Assembly: GCF_027924605.1 (NCBI RefSeq)
Contig: NZ_AP027042.1
Location: 3,325,524-3,389,523 of the forward strand
DNA from: Dyella sp. GSA-30
GTDB taxonomy: Bacteria > Pseudomonadota > Gammaproteobacteria > Xanthomonadales > Rhodanobacteraceae
DNA length: 64,000 nt
Reading direction: 5' to 3'
Shown here one piece after another: positions 8,727-17,120 of this stretch (position 1 is the first letter of the stretch; every line of letters starts with the position of its first letter). The notes beneath the pieces were generated by a model, which was not told where the DNA came from, did no database searches, and saw nothing but the letters and a program-made list of their open reading frames with translations. A program made the translations under genes and the position numbers.

Positions 8727-10385
8727 ATGAAAGGAACCTTCGCTCTGCTCGATATCGCAGGCTATGTCGCGCTGCTCCTGTGGGGTACGCACATGGTCAC
8801 CAGTGGCGTGTTGCGTGGCTACGGCAGCGTGTTGCGCCGTTGGCTGGAACGTTATCTCAGCCATCGCCCAGCGGCATTCGCCTTTGGCATCTGCATCACC
8901 GCGCTGCTGCAGAGCAGTACCGCCGCCGGGCTGATGGCCGCCTCGTTCGCGGCCAACGGCTTTCTTGGGCTGGCGCCAGGCCTCGCAGTCATGCTCGGTG
9001 CTAACGTCGGCACGACGCTGATCGTGCAGGTGATGTCGTTTGATATCTCCGTAGTAGCGCCGGTGCTGATTCTGCTTGGCTTTGTCATTCATCGCCGCAC
9101 CGATGACGCGCGTTATGAGAATCTGGGGCGCGTAGCGATCGGGCTGGGCCTGATGCTGCTTTCGCTGCATCTGCTGGTGGCCTCATTGGCACCGATGGAG
9201 AACGCACAAGTCTTGCGTGCGGTTGTGTTGAGCCTGGCCTCCGAGCCGGTGCTGGCCGTGCTGGTAGCGGCACTGTTGACCTGGCTGTTTCATTCCAGCG
9301 TTGCCATGGTGCTGCTGATCGCCTCGTTGGCCAACGCTGGCGTGGTAGATGCGACCGGTGCGCTGGCGCTTGTGCTTGGCGCCAATCTTGGTGGCACCTT
9401 GCCGGCATTGCTCGAAGCGCATACCCCGATAGCGCGTCGCCTGCCGTTGGGTAACCTGCTGGTGCGCGCAGTCGGCTGCATCATCTGCTTGCCGTTGCTG
9501 CATCCGTTGACGCAGTGGCTGGCGCCGCTTGGCGCATCGCCGGCTCGCATGGCGGTGAATTTCCATACCGCGTTCAACCTCGGTCTGGCCGTATTGTTCA
9601 TTCTCCCGGTCGAGCGCATGGCGCAACTGCTGGTGCGTGTGTTGCCCGACCCGCCGCGCCCGGAGGACCCGGGGGTGCCGCAGTATCTCGACGAAGGCGC
9701 GCTGGAATCGGCGAACGTGGCCTTGGCCAATGCCGCCCGCGAGTCGATGCGCATGGCCGACATGGTCGAAGGCATGTTGAAAGGGCTGGTGGAAGTTTTC
9801 GGCAAGGATGACCGCGCACGCGCCGCGGCGATCAGCCGTATGGATCCGTGGCTCGACCGTCTTGGCATGGCCATTCGCGAATATCTCGCGGACCTGGGTG
9901 CGGAAGCCTTGAATGAAGAGGATGGCGAGCGTAGCCAGGAAATCCTTGCCTTTGTCATCAACATCGAACATATCGGCGATATCACCGCCAACAACCTGAT
10001 GGAGTTCGCCGCCAAGAAGGCCGAACGCGGTCAGGATTTCTCGGCCGACGACATCCAGGACCTGGCCGCTATGCACCATCTTGTGATGGAAAGCTTGCGG
10101 CTCGGGCTCACTGTGTTCCTGCGCGGCGATCTCCGTGCGGCGCAGCAGCTGGTGGCGCGCAAGGAAATGCTGTGGCGGTTGGAGAACGACGCGTCGGAGC
10201 GGCATATCCGGGCGTTGCGCGAGCGTCGCGATGGCGGCGGCGGAGATGTTTATCTACGCATTCTGCGCGACCTCAAACGTGTTCACTCGCACCTGGCGGC
10301 ACTCGCCTATCTGCCGCTGGAGCGTGCAGGCCTGTTGCAGGCTCGCCTGGTGCGCGAACCCGTGGCGCCATCGGCGACCCACTGA
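8727..10385 (+). CDS. Na+/phosphate cotransporter family protein with PhoU-like tail
   Basis: 552 residues from the ATG preceded by AAGGAG (8714-8719); an in-frame GTG at 8694 lacks such a site. The first 310 residues are hydrophobic and contain the inverted repeat of Na+/Pi cotransporters, with the signature QSSTAAGLM in the first half and HSSVAMVLL in the second. The cytoplasmic C-terminal half (about 330-540) is helical and PhoU-like. The family exports or imports phosphate with sodium at the inner membrane; direction cannot be told here. A perfect 14-bp hairpin follows the stop. Confidence 0.88.
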   Translation: MKGTFALLDIAGYVALLLWGTHMVTSGVLRGYGSVLRRWLERYLSHRPAAFAFGICITALLQSSTAAGLMAASFAANGFLGLAPGLAVMLGANVGTTLIVQVMSFDISVVAPVLILLGFVIHRRTDDARYENLGRVAIGLGLMLLSLHLLVASLAPMENAQVLRAVVLSLASEPVLAVLVAALLTWLFHSSVAMVLLIASLANAGVVDATGALALVLGANLGGTLPALLEAHTPIARRLPLGNLLVRAVGCIICLPLLHPLTQWLAPLGASPARMAVNFHTAFNLGLAVLFILPVERMAQLLVRVLPDPPRPEDPGVPQYLDEGALESANVALANAARESMRMADMVEGMLKGLVEVFGKDDRARAAAISRMDPWLDRLGMAIREYLADLGAEALNEEDGERSQEILAFVINIEHIGDITANNLMEFAAKKAERGQDFSADDIQDLAAMHHLVMESLRLGLTVFLRGDLRAAQQLVARKEMLWRLENDASERHIRALRERRDGGGGDVYLRILRDLKRVHSHLAALAYLPLERAGLLQARLVREPVAPSATH

Positions 10386-10400
10386 AGCGTTCCAACATAT

Positions 10401-10437
10401 CGTTCATGCAGCGCCTCGCGGTTGCGCTGCATGAACG
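10401..10437. terminator. Bidirectional hairpin terminator
   Basis: CGTTCATGCAGCGC (10401-10414) and GCGCTGCATGAACG (10424-10437) form a perfect 14-bp stem with a 9-nt loop. It lies in the 63-nt gap between two convergent genes. There is no T-tract, so termination strength is uncertain. Confidence 0.6.
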
Positions 10438-10448
10438 ACGACTTCGGA

Positions 10449-12785
10449 CTAGTACTGATACTGGAACGTCACCCCGATCGTACGTGGCTGATTGATCGCA
10501 ACGCGCCGCGTGGTCGGCAGGTCGGCGGAAATGGCCACTGGCAGATCGGTTTCGCCGCGCTTGTCGAACAGATTGGTCGCATAGAGCGAGACGTCGATGC
10601 CGTTATGTCCTTCGATGCCCAGACGGACGTTGGTCGTGGCAAAGCCGCCGCGGCGATAGAACGGGCTGGTCCGGTCGTACAGGAAGGTTTCGTTGCCTAC
10701 ATAGCTGATATCGGCGCGCACGAAGCCGTCGTACTCGTTGTTCACGCTGTGCCGGTATTCGGCCGAGGTCGATGCCGACAGGCGCGGTACATTGGGCAGG
10801 CGGTCACCATCCTTGGCCGATGTGCCGGGCACGTCGTTCTTGAGGTGGGCGTCCGTGTATCCAACACCGGCACTGAGGGTCAGCGCACGCACCGGCATGT
10901 AACGCACTTCCAGTTCGCCGCCCTCGCTCACTGCGTTACCGAAGTTCGCGGTGATGTTGTAGCCGCAGCTCAGCACGATCTGCTGTTGCACCTTGCTCCA
11001 GTCGATGTGGTAGACCGAAGCATCGACAGTCAGTCGATTGTCGAGCCAGGCGGTCTTCATGCCCAGCTCGTAGTTCCATAAATAATCCGGGCCATACTTG
11101 TTGAGCTGCGACTGACTCAGGCCCAGGCCCTCGACTTCCGTACCGCAAAGCGCCGCCGGTGCCGGATTGTTCGGACCGCCCGGACGGTAGCCTTGCGAAG
11201 CCGTGGCATAGATCATCTTGTCCGGGGTCAACTGGTACTGAAGGGTGTATTTCGGCGTGCTGCCGTAATCCTTCGAGCTGCTGTTCACGCTGCTGTAGCC
11301 GCCGTTGAACAGGCCATCTCCGGTCTGTGCGAACGACTGCTTTACCTCGAAGGCGCGCAAGCCGACGCTGCCTTTGAGCTTGTCGGTGAAGTTATAGGAA
11401 ATTTCACCAAACACGGCGTATTCGTCGAGCGTGGCATGGCGTGTACCGGCATAGATCGTCGAATACGCGGGGAACGGCGTATTGAAGGTCTCGTTGAAGC
11501 CGGCCGGGTAGGGGATGGACGAAGCCAGCGGCGCGTTCACATCATGGTAGAACGCACCGACAATCGCCTGAAATGGTCCGTCGAAGTTGCTGGTGGCACG
11601 AATCTCCTGCGTGAACTCCTTGTTCTTGTAGTCGCCATACATGGTGACCGGATACACGGTCGGCAGGCCAAAGAAGTAATTGACCACCTTGGAGCTGTCG
11701 TCACGCAAGCTCACGTTACGAGTGAAGTAAGAGGTCGACGACATCAGCTCGAAGCTGTCGAACTGCTTGTGGATGGCCAGATTGGAGATGGTCGACTTCT
11801 GCGTGTTCGCTTCGTTGACGTCGCGCACCTGATAGGCATCTTCCAGGCTGCCTGGAATCTTGTCGTAGGTGAATGGCGAACCCAGCCGCGAATACTGGTA
11901 GATAAAACTGGGCGTGATGGTCAACGAGTCGTCCGGCTTGATCAGCAATGCGACACGCGTGCCATACGTTTTATAGGTGTTGACGTTGTCCTGCTTCGGG
12001 CTGTTCGGGTCGGCCGCGAGATAGTTCTTCGGATCGATGCGATAGCGGTCGATATAGCCGTCGTCGTCGCGGTAGTAGGCCGACACGCGCAGCCCCACCT
12101 TGCCCTGAATCAACGGGATATTCAGGATGCCGTTGACGTTCGCGTTGGGGCCGCCGTGATACGTACCCGACACATCGGTCTTGATGCGCGCCTCGGTATT
12201 GTCGGCATCGGGTTGGTTGGTCACGTATTTGATCGTGCCACCCATCGAGCTGGAGCCGTAGATGGTGCCTTGCGGGCCGCGCAGCACTTCCACGCGCTCG
12301 ATGTCGAAAACCGACGGATCGATCACGCCGCGAGTCGAGAGCAGGGCGGCGTTGCTGGACGCGGCGATCGGCACGTCATCGAGGTAGTAGCCCACCGTCG
12401 CCGCCGATCCGGCGCTGGAAGAAATGCCACGGATAATCAGATTGTTTTCGCCTGGGCCGGATGAGGCCACGTTCAAGGCTGGCGCGATGCGAGAGAGATC
12501 CGACAAGCTTGTAATACCCTGACGTTCGAGCTGCTCGCCGGTGTACGCCGTCATGCTGATCGGCACCTTTTGGATGTCCTGCTCGCGCTTGGCTGCCGTC
12601 ACCACGATGCCTTGCAAGGTGGTTGCGTCCTTCGTGCTGGCCGATGCCTTTTCGATCGCGGCAGGCAACGCCTTTTTCTTGCCCACGTCGCTGGTGGACG
12701 CGTCTTGCCCGCGGGCCACGTTCGCTATGGGCGCCGTGGCGATGATGGCTGTGCAAAACAGCACACCCTTTAGATGCTTGTTCAT
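10449..12785 (-). CDS. TonB-dependent outer-membrane receptor
   Basis: 778 residues. A signal peptide of about 26 residues ends at ARGQ. A short TonB-box-like stretch and a plug domain follow (about 60-170: DIQKVPISMTAYTGEQLERQ, then RGISSSAG), then a 22-strand barrel that ends in the aromatic residues QYQY required for insertion. There is no N-terminal STN signalling domain, so it is a transporter rather than a transducer. Substrate is unknown; the plug resembles the large receptor group used by Sphingomonas and Xanthomonas for small organic ligands and siderophores. The gene is monocistronic and diverges from an NTF2-like/XRE-cupin pair across an operator-rich spacer, which suggests local control. 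Confidence 0.92.
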   Translation of the reverse strand: MNKHLKGVLFCTAIIATAPIANVARGQDASTSDVGKKKALPAAIEKASASTKDATTLQGIVVTAAKREQDIQKVPISMTAYTGEQLERQGITSLSDLSRIAPALNVASSGPGENNLIIRGISSSAGSAATVGYYLDDVPIAASSNAALLSTRGVIDPSVFDIERVEVLRGPQGTIYGSSSMGGTIKYVTNQPDADNTEARIKTDVSGTYHGGPNANVNGILNIPLIQGKVGLRVSAYYRDDDGYIDRYRIDPKNYLAADPNSPKQDNVNTYKTYGTRVALLIKPDDSLTITPSFIYQYSRLGSPFTYDKIPGSLEDAYQVRDVNEANTQKSTISNLAIHKQFDSFELMSSTSYFTRNVSLRDDSSKVVNYFFGLPTVYPVTMYGDYKNKEFTQEIRATSNFDGPFQAIVGAFYHDVNAPLASSIPYPAGFNETFNTPFPAYSTIYAGTRHATLDEYAVFGEISYNFTDKLKGSVGLRAFEVKQSFAQTGDGLFNGGYSSVNSSSKDYGSTPKYTLQYQLTPDKMIYATASQGYRPGGPNNPAPAALCGTEVEGLGLSQSQLNKYGPDYLWNYELGMKTAWLDNRLTVDASVYHIDWSKVQQQIVLSCGYNITANFGNAVSEGGELEVRYMPVRALTLSAGVGYTDAHLKNDVPGTSAKDGDRLPNVPRLSASTSAEYRHSVNNEYDGFVRADISYVGNETFLYDRTSPFYRRGGFATTNVRLGIEGHNGIDVSLYATNLFDKRGETDLPVAISADLPTTRRVAINQPRTIGVTFQYQY

Positions 12786-12981
12786 TGGTTATCCCCGGCA
12801 GTCTGACTAGCAAATCGAAGCGTTCGTGTGCCTTGAGCCTGCTTGTAACCGCGTCTGTCCCAGGCAGGGCGACGCGATCGTGAGTGTGGCCTTCCGTGGG
12901 TTTCCGGCTCGTGCCGAAATGCAAGGCATGCAGCACCGCCCGACGTTCCGGCAACGGCCTTGTTTCTTGGATAACTCCCCA

Positions 12982-13003
12982 TTCCGGAAACGTCTTTCCG
13001 GAA
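12982..13003. promoter_or_regulatory. Paired TTCCGGAA palindromes
   Basis: The self-complementary octamer TTCCGGAA occurs at 12982-12989 and again at 12996-13003, 14 bp centre to centre, about 200 bp upstream of the TonB-dependent receptor start. This spacing suits cooperative binding of a dimeric regulator. Confidence 0.4.
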
Positions 13004-13043
13004 GTGCGTCCGCGATCGGTCGCGAGCCGATGGCTTTGCACGA

Positions 13044-13069
13044 TTTTGATCAGATCAAAATATTTTGAT
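13044..13069. promoter_or_regulatory. Overlapping AT-rich operator-like palindromes
   Basis: TTTTGATC-A-GATCAAAA (13044-13060) overlaps the perfect 16-bp palindrome ATCAAAATATTTTGAT (13054-13069). Three half-sites (TTTTGATC, GATCAAAA, TTTTGATG) therefore alternate in 26 bp. They stand out against GC-rich flanks and lie about 225-250 bp from the rightward gene. The nearby XRE-cupin protein is the obvious candidate binder, but this is inference. Confidence 0.5.
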
Positions 13070-13292
13070 GCCGTCAAGGAATTCAAGCTAGGATGACGCC
13101 GGGGAAAAGCTGTACCCGGATTCGCTCGTCCGGACGTTGCAGCCAGACGCATGAAAGATTTGACCTGATGCGAGGGGAGCATGCCTTCCATGTTGACGAC
13201 GCAGCACACCTGCAGGTCCCGTGGATCGTCAGCGTTGCCATGTTCGCTTCGTTATCGACCGTTGGCTTTCCATCCTGTTATCGAGAGGCGTC

Positions 13293-13739
13293 ATGAAAAC
13301 GACTTCGCTACTGTTTTGCAGCCTCGCTGCGCTGTCCGTCAGTTCGCCCGTGCTCGCTGAAACATCGGCTGCCGCGGTACGCGCGTCGATCGAGACGGCG
13401 CTTAACCAGAGTGCCGCCGCATGGACGGCCGGCGACCTGGCGAAGTTCATGCAGGTTTACGAAAAATCGCCGAGCATTCGCTACATGGGTTCCAGCGGTA
13501 TTGTCGTGGGCTACGACGCAATCCAGTCGATGTATGCGGCACGCTTCGGCAAGGGTCCCAGCATGGGCAAGCTCAGCCTGGAGCTGGTCGATGTGCAGCA
13601 GGTCGGGCCGCAATACGCTTTCGTCGTGGGGCGCTATCACCTGCAGCAAGACAATGGCGCTACCGTTTCCGGCGTCACGTCGCTGCTGTTCCACAAAGTA
13701 GGAACACAGTGGTTGATCGTCGCCGACCATAGTTCCTGA
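13293..13739 (+). CDS. Secreted NTF2-like (SnoaL/DUF4440-type) protein
   Basis: 148 residues from the ATG behind GAGAGG; upstream in-frame codons lack a ribosome site and would spoil the signal peptide. Residues 1-22 form a clear export signal ending VLAE. The mature part starts with a long helix (IETALNQSAAAWTAGDLAKFM) and continues as the cone-shaped NTF2 fold, with the YEKSPSIRYMG and GYDAIQSMYAARFG segments typical of ketosteroid-isomerase-like small proteins. No catalytic residues can be assigned, and the role is unknown. It ends 2 nt before the XRE-cupin regulator and is surely co-transcribed with it. Confidence 0.75.
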   Translation: MKTTSLLFCSLAALSVSSPVLAETSAAAVRASIETALNQSAAAWTAGDLAKFMQVYEKSPSIRYMGSSGIVVGYDAIQSMYAARFGKGPSMGKLSLELVDVQQVGPQYAFVVGRYHLQQDNGATVSGVTSLLFHKVGTQWLIVADHSS

Positions 13740-13741
13740 TC

Positions 13742-14320
13742 ATGGCTGCAGCGACGTCCGCCGCCGGCAAGTCTGGCGTGCTCAGCATCGGGACTGCGAT
13801 ACGCGATCGTCGACGCGGGCTCGGCCTGACCCTGCAGGGTCTGGCCAGCGAATCGGGTTTGTCGGTACCGTTTCTGTCGCAGGTCGAGCGCAATCTTGCG
13901 TCGCCATCGCTTTTATCGCTGGAAGCCATTGCACAGGCGTTGGGCGTGGACGTCGACTACTTCGTCGGCGTTCCGTCGCCTGGGCAGATCGTGTGTCGCG
14001 CCAATGAGCACGAACGCATCGATCTGCATTCCCCGGTGGTCTATGAGCGGCTGAGTGGGCGTCATGCCGAGCGCAAGATGGAGGCGCTACGGCTGATCGT
14101 GCCGCCGGGTCTTGCCGCGCCGACCGTTCATCGCGAGGGGGAGGGCTTTTGGTACATCCTCAGCGGTGAGTTGGAGATGTGCGTGGGTAAAAAGAAGTTT
14201 GTGCTGAAGGCCGGCGATAGCGCCCACTTCGACCAGCGTCACCCTTACAACATACGCAATCCGGGTAAGGTGGAAGTACGCATGATCTGGGTGGGTACGC
14301 CGGCTATTTTCAGGGACTGA
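13742..14320 (+). CDS. XRE-family regulator with C-terminal cupin domain
   Basis: 192 residues: an N-terminal helix-turn-helix (about 16-72; GLTLQGLASESGLSVPFLSQ, then PSLLSLEAIAQALGV) and a C-terminal cupin barrel (about 110-185; PTVHREGEGFWYILSGELEM, GDSAHFDQRHPYNI). Regulators of this PuuR/SutR-like type sense a small metabolite in the cupin and control a neighbouring transport or catabolic gene. It follows the NTF2-like gene by 2 nt. Likely targets are its own operon and the divergent TonB-dependent receptor. Ligand unknown. Confidence 0.88.
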   Translation: MAAATSAAGKSGVLSIGTAIRDRRRGLGLTLQGLASESGLSVPFLSQVERNLASPSLLSLEAIAQALGVDVDYFVGVPSPGQIVCRANEHERIDLHSPVVYERLSGRHAERKMEALRLIVPPGLAAPTVHREGEGFWYILSGELEMCVGKKKFVLKAGDSAHFDQRHPYNIRNPGKVEVRMIWVGTPAIFRD

Positions 14321-14350
14321 TGGGAACTTCGAATAACCTCAGTTTTTCTA

Positions 14351-14459
14351 TCGTCATCCCGGCGCAGGCCGGGATCCATTCCTCAGTCGACGCTTGTCAG
14401 GCAGGCTACGGCAAGCATCTGCGCTGAGGAATGGATTCCGGCCTGCGCCGGAATGACGA
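14351..14459. repeat. Long intergenic inverted repeat (REP/MITE-like)
   Basis: Two 36-nt arms (14351-14386 and 14424-14459) are complementary at 34 of 36 positions around a 37-nt spacer. The arms carry the CGTCATTCCGGCGCAGGCC motif I know as a common intergenic repeat of GC-rich proteobacteria. It lies between two convergent genes and may terminate both. A degenerate relative is at 37249-37317. Confidence 0.75.
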
Positions 14460-14494
14460 ATAGGAGGTTATTCGAGGTTCCCTGATACGCCGTA

Positions 14495-15289
14495 TCACTC
14501 ACTCGACGATGGCGTCTGACCATGCGCCAACAGATGAGAAACCTCTTCGGCAGCCTTGATGAGCAGTCGCGTAGTGGTCGCCATATTCACGGATGACCCG
14601 CGGCGTTCGATGAAAGGAATGGTCATCGCGCAGACGGCATGATCGTGCTCAATCACCGGTACTGAAAGGTCGGTCACGCCGTCGACCACCTGGCTCGGTA
14701 TCGTCGCGACGCCCGCATCGCGAATGTCGCGAATAGCCGTCTCGATGGGCAGGCGTCGCAGATTCGGCTCATGCGCAATCATGGTCTGGAACCAGCGCTC
14801 GCGTGTTTCATTGTCCTGCCATGCCAGCAGGACGTAGCCCGATGCGGAGTGCGATATCGGACGGCGATGGCCGACGCGCACCACCAGGCCGATCTCGCCC
14901 GGCGGGTCGACACGGGCGATCACTACGATCTGTTCCTGCGAGGGCACCACCAGATGGCACGATTGGTCGATCTCTTCGGCGAGTCGGTGCATCACCGGCA
15001 GCGCCGTCTCGACCAGACTCTTGACCGGGGGTTGTTCCATGCCGAGGCGAAACAGGCGCGGCGTGATCGAATAAGCGCCCTCACCATCCGGGCGGCTGAT
15101 GTAATCGCGTTCTTCCAGCACCTGGAGCATGCGAAAGATTTCGCCGCGCGAGCGACCCACGCCTTCGGATATCTCGGCGATCGTCAGTGGCGCGACCGCC
15201 TTGGCGAGCAGTTCGAGAATGTCGAGTCCCTTGTCGAGGGCGGGGGCGCGGTATTTGGGTGACTCGGCAGCCATATCGGTCCGTGGCAT
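14495..15289 (-). CDS. IclR-family transcriptional regulator, probable fucose-locus regulator
   Basis: 264 residues. A winged helix-turn-helix covers about 16-75 (ALDKGLDILELLAKAVAPLT, EISEGVGRSRGEIFRMLQVL), and the rest is the IclR effector-binding domain (about 90-250), including the conserved late segment DLSVPVIEHDHAVCAMTIPF. ATG 15289 is used; a second ATG five codons later is possible. The gene faces the FucP-type transporter head to head. This layout, with the fucose catabolic genes next door, makes it the prime candidate to sense L-fucose or a pathway intermediate. A palindrome in its own promoter (15354-15369) recurs in the other fucose promoter. Confidence 0.88.
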   Translation of the reverse strand: MPRTDMAAESPKYRAPALDKGLDILELLAKAVAPLTIAEISEGVGRSRGEIFRMLQVLEERDYISRPDGEGAYSITPRLFRLGMEQPPVKSLVETALPVMHRLAEEIDQSCHLVVPSQEQIVVIARVDPPGEIGLVVRVGHRRPISHSASGYVLLAWQDNETRERWFQTMIAHEPNLRRLPIETAIRDIRDAGVATIPSQVVDGVTDLSVPVIEHDHAVCAMTIPFIERRGSSVNMATTTRLLIKAAEEVSHLLAHGQTPSSSE

Positions 15290-15353
15290 CGAAAAGAAGA
15301 AAGTTGCGCGGAGTTTAGCGGGGGATTCGGCTTGTACCGAACCGGGTTACGGT

Positions 15354-15369
15354 TATGCTGCAACGCAGC
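15354..15369. promoter_or_regulatory. Candidate fucose-regulon operator, copy 1
   Basis: TATGCTGCAACGCAGC contains the inverted repeat GCTGC-N3-GCAGC (15357-15369). It lies between the divergent IclR gene and the fucP-like gene. The same motif, 14 of 16 bases identical, stands at 23317-23332. An imperfect dyad (ACCG...CGGT, 15336-15353) is immediately upstream. Confidence 0.55.
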
Positions 15370-15468
15370 TTGTTATGCAGGTGAATAGTAAGTTCATATT
15401 TGCACATTATCCAGCCCTTGTCCCGGGGCGGTCCGCTCCACAAAAAGCGTCTGGAGGAGGTCATACAC

Positions 15469-16773
15469 ATGCACCCGCAAGGTTCGCCGACCCAGGCGCT
15501 CGATGCCTCCCAGGGGCGCACGCCTTGGTTTCCCCTGGCGTTGATCGTAAGCCTTTTCTTTTTATGGGGTGTGGCGAACAACCTCAACGACGTGCTGGTG
15601 ACGCAGTTCAAGAAGGCGTTTACGTTATCGGACTTTCAGGCGGCGCTGGTACAGAGCGCGTTCTATCTCGGCTATTTCGTTGTCGCGTTGCCTGCGGGCA
15701 TCTACATGCGCCGGTTCGGCTACAAATCGGCCGTGGTTTTCGGCCTGGCGCTTTATGGTCTGGGTGCGTTGTTGTTCTGGCCTGCTGCAGCGTCGGCCAC
15801 GTACGGCGTGTTTCTCGCCGCACTGTTCGTCATCGCCTCGGGCCTGGCCTTTCTGGAGACCTCGGCCAACCCTTATGTGACGCTGCTGGGGCCGGCATCG
15901 TCGGCCGCGGCGCGGCTGAATCTCGCGCAGGCATTCAATCCCCTGGGATCGATTACCGGCGTGCTGATCGGCCAGCATTTCATTTTCACCGGGGTCGAGC
16001 ACTCGACGGCGGAGCTGGCGGCGATGGATGCGGCCACCCACGCCGCGTTCGTCAAGAGCGAGGCGGCGGCAGTACAGCTGCCGTACCTGGTAATCGGGAT
16101 CAGCGTTATCGCATGGGGCATCCTGATCTTGCTGACCCGCTTTCCGCGCGCCGCGGCCGCTGCCAGCGATGGCGGGACGGCCAGGCACGGCGTGCTGAGA
16201 GACCTGTTGCGCGATGGCCGTTTTCTGGGAGCCGTTGCCGCGCAGTTTTTCTATGTGGGTGCGCAGGTTGCCGTCTTCAGTTACATGATCCGCTATGCGC
16301 AATCGACGATGCCCGGCACGGCCGATAAAGTGGCGGCCAACTTCGTCACCGCCGGGCTGGTCTGTTTCATGATCGGCCGATTTGCCGGCGCGGGTCTTAT
16401 GAAGTATGTGAAACCGGCACGGGTTCTGGCGGTTTTTGCGCTGATCAACGTGCTGCTGTCCGTTTTTGCCGCTTTTGTACCGGGCAAATCGGGCATGTAC
16501 GCCTTGGTGGCGTCCAGCCTTTTCATGTCGGTGATGTATCCGACCATTTTTGCGCTGGGTGTCGAGGGACGCAGCGATGACGAGCGCAAGTTCGGCGCGT
16601 CGCTGCTGGTGATGTCCATCATCGGCGGCGCCGTGCTGACAGCGGCGATGGGCGCTGCCTCGGACTACGCAGGCATCGCGCATGCGATGCTCGTTCCCGC
16701 CGTGTGCTTCGTCGCGATCTTTCTGTTCGCTCGTCAGCATTGGAGCCGGATCGGCGTGGAGGCCACCGCATGA
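15469..16773 (+). CDS. fucP: FucP-type sugar:H+ symporter (major facilitator)
   Basis: 434 residues from the ATG after GGAGGAGG (15453-15460); the upstream in-frame ATG at 15400 lacks this site. Twelve hydrophobic segments. The first, FFLWGVANNLNDVLVTQFKK, is the hallmark of the FucP/GluP family of L-fucose and glucose/galactose symporters. Length matches E. coli FucP (438). It should carry L-fucose across the inner membrane with protons. The stop overlaps the start of the mutarotase gene (ATGA), so the pair is one operon. Substrate is taken from context: six fucose-catabolic genes and two alpha-L-fucosidases are in the same locus. Confidence 0.9.
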   Translation: MHPQGSPTQALDASQGRTPWFPLALIVSLFFLWGVANNLNDVLVTQFKKAFTLSDFQAALVQSAFYLGYFVVALPAGIYMRRFGYKSAVVFGLALYGLGALLFWPAAASATYGVFLAALFVIASGLAFLETSANPYVTLLGPASSAAARLNLAQAFNPLGSITGVLIGQHFIFTGVEHSTAELAAMDAATHAAFVKSEAAAVQLPYLVIGISVIAWGILILLTRFPRAAAAASDGGTARHGVLRDLLRDGRFLGAVAAQFFYVGAQVAVFSYMIRYAQSTMPGTADKVAANFVTAGLVCFMIGRFAGAGLMKYVKPARVLAVFALINVLLSVFAAFVPGKSGMYALVASSLFMSVMYPTIFALGVEGRSDDERKFGASLLVMSIIGGAVLTAAMGAASDYAGIAHAMLVPAVCFVAIFLFARQHWSRIGVEATA

Positions 16774-17120
16774 CCTGGCACTGCCTGGCGTTGGACTTGC
16801 GCGACGATCCACAGCTGATCGCCGAGTACGAACGCTGGCACCGCAGCGATCGTATCTGGCCCGAAGTGGTGGCATCGATTCGCGATGCCGGCATTCTCGA
16901 TATGCAGATCTTTCGCACCGGCAACCGGCTGGTCATGCTTATGCGCGTGGCCCCAACGTTCGATGCGAGCGCCAAGGCCGCGGCAGATGCTGCCAGCGAA
17001 CGCGTGCAGGCCTGGGAAGCCCTGATGTCCACGTTCCAGCAACCGTTGCCGTGGGCCGCGGCAGGGCAGAAATGGGTGCCCATGCAACGGATCTTCGATC
17101 TGGCCGAATGCGCTGACTGA
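16770..17120 (+). CDS. L-fucose/L-rhamnose mutarotase (RhaM-like, COG3254)
   Basis: 116 residues of the dimeric alpha-beta-barrel mutarotase family (MTWHCLALDLRDDPQLIAEY, then W..V, then MLMRV). It interconverts the anomers of a 6-deoxyhexose so that the dehydrogenase of the pathway is fed. It starts inside the stop codon of the fucP-like gene (4-nt overlap), so it is translationally coupled to uptake. In Xanthomonas-type fucose loci such a mutarotase accompanies the oxidative pathway. Specificity for fucose over rhamnose is inferred from neighbours only. Confidence 0.82.
   Translation: MTWHCLALDLRDDPQLIAEYERWHRSDRIWPEVVASIRDAGILDMQIFRTGNRLVMLMRVAPTFDASAKAAADAASERVQAWEALMSTFQQPLPWAAAGQKWVPMQRIFDLAECAD

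Larger units (their letters stand above)
12786..13292. other. 507-nt divergent regulatory spacer
   Basis: No convincing gene. The stretch carries the promoters of the TonB-dependent receptor (left) and the secreted NTF2-like protein/XRE-cupin pair (right). Within it are two direct TTCCGGAA octamers (12982-13003) and a pair of overlapping AT-rich palindromes (13044-13069), both listed separately. Confidence 0.6.

Noticed and set aside
11193-12464. Long open frame (423 codons) on the plus strand inside the TonB receptor gene
   Set aside because: It is antisense to a clear TonB receptor gene, has GC-rich shadow composition (Val/Arg/Gly/Asp-rich) and no recognisable domain.
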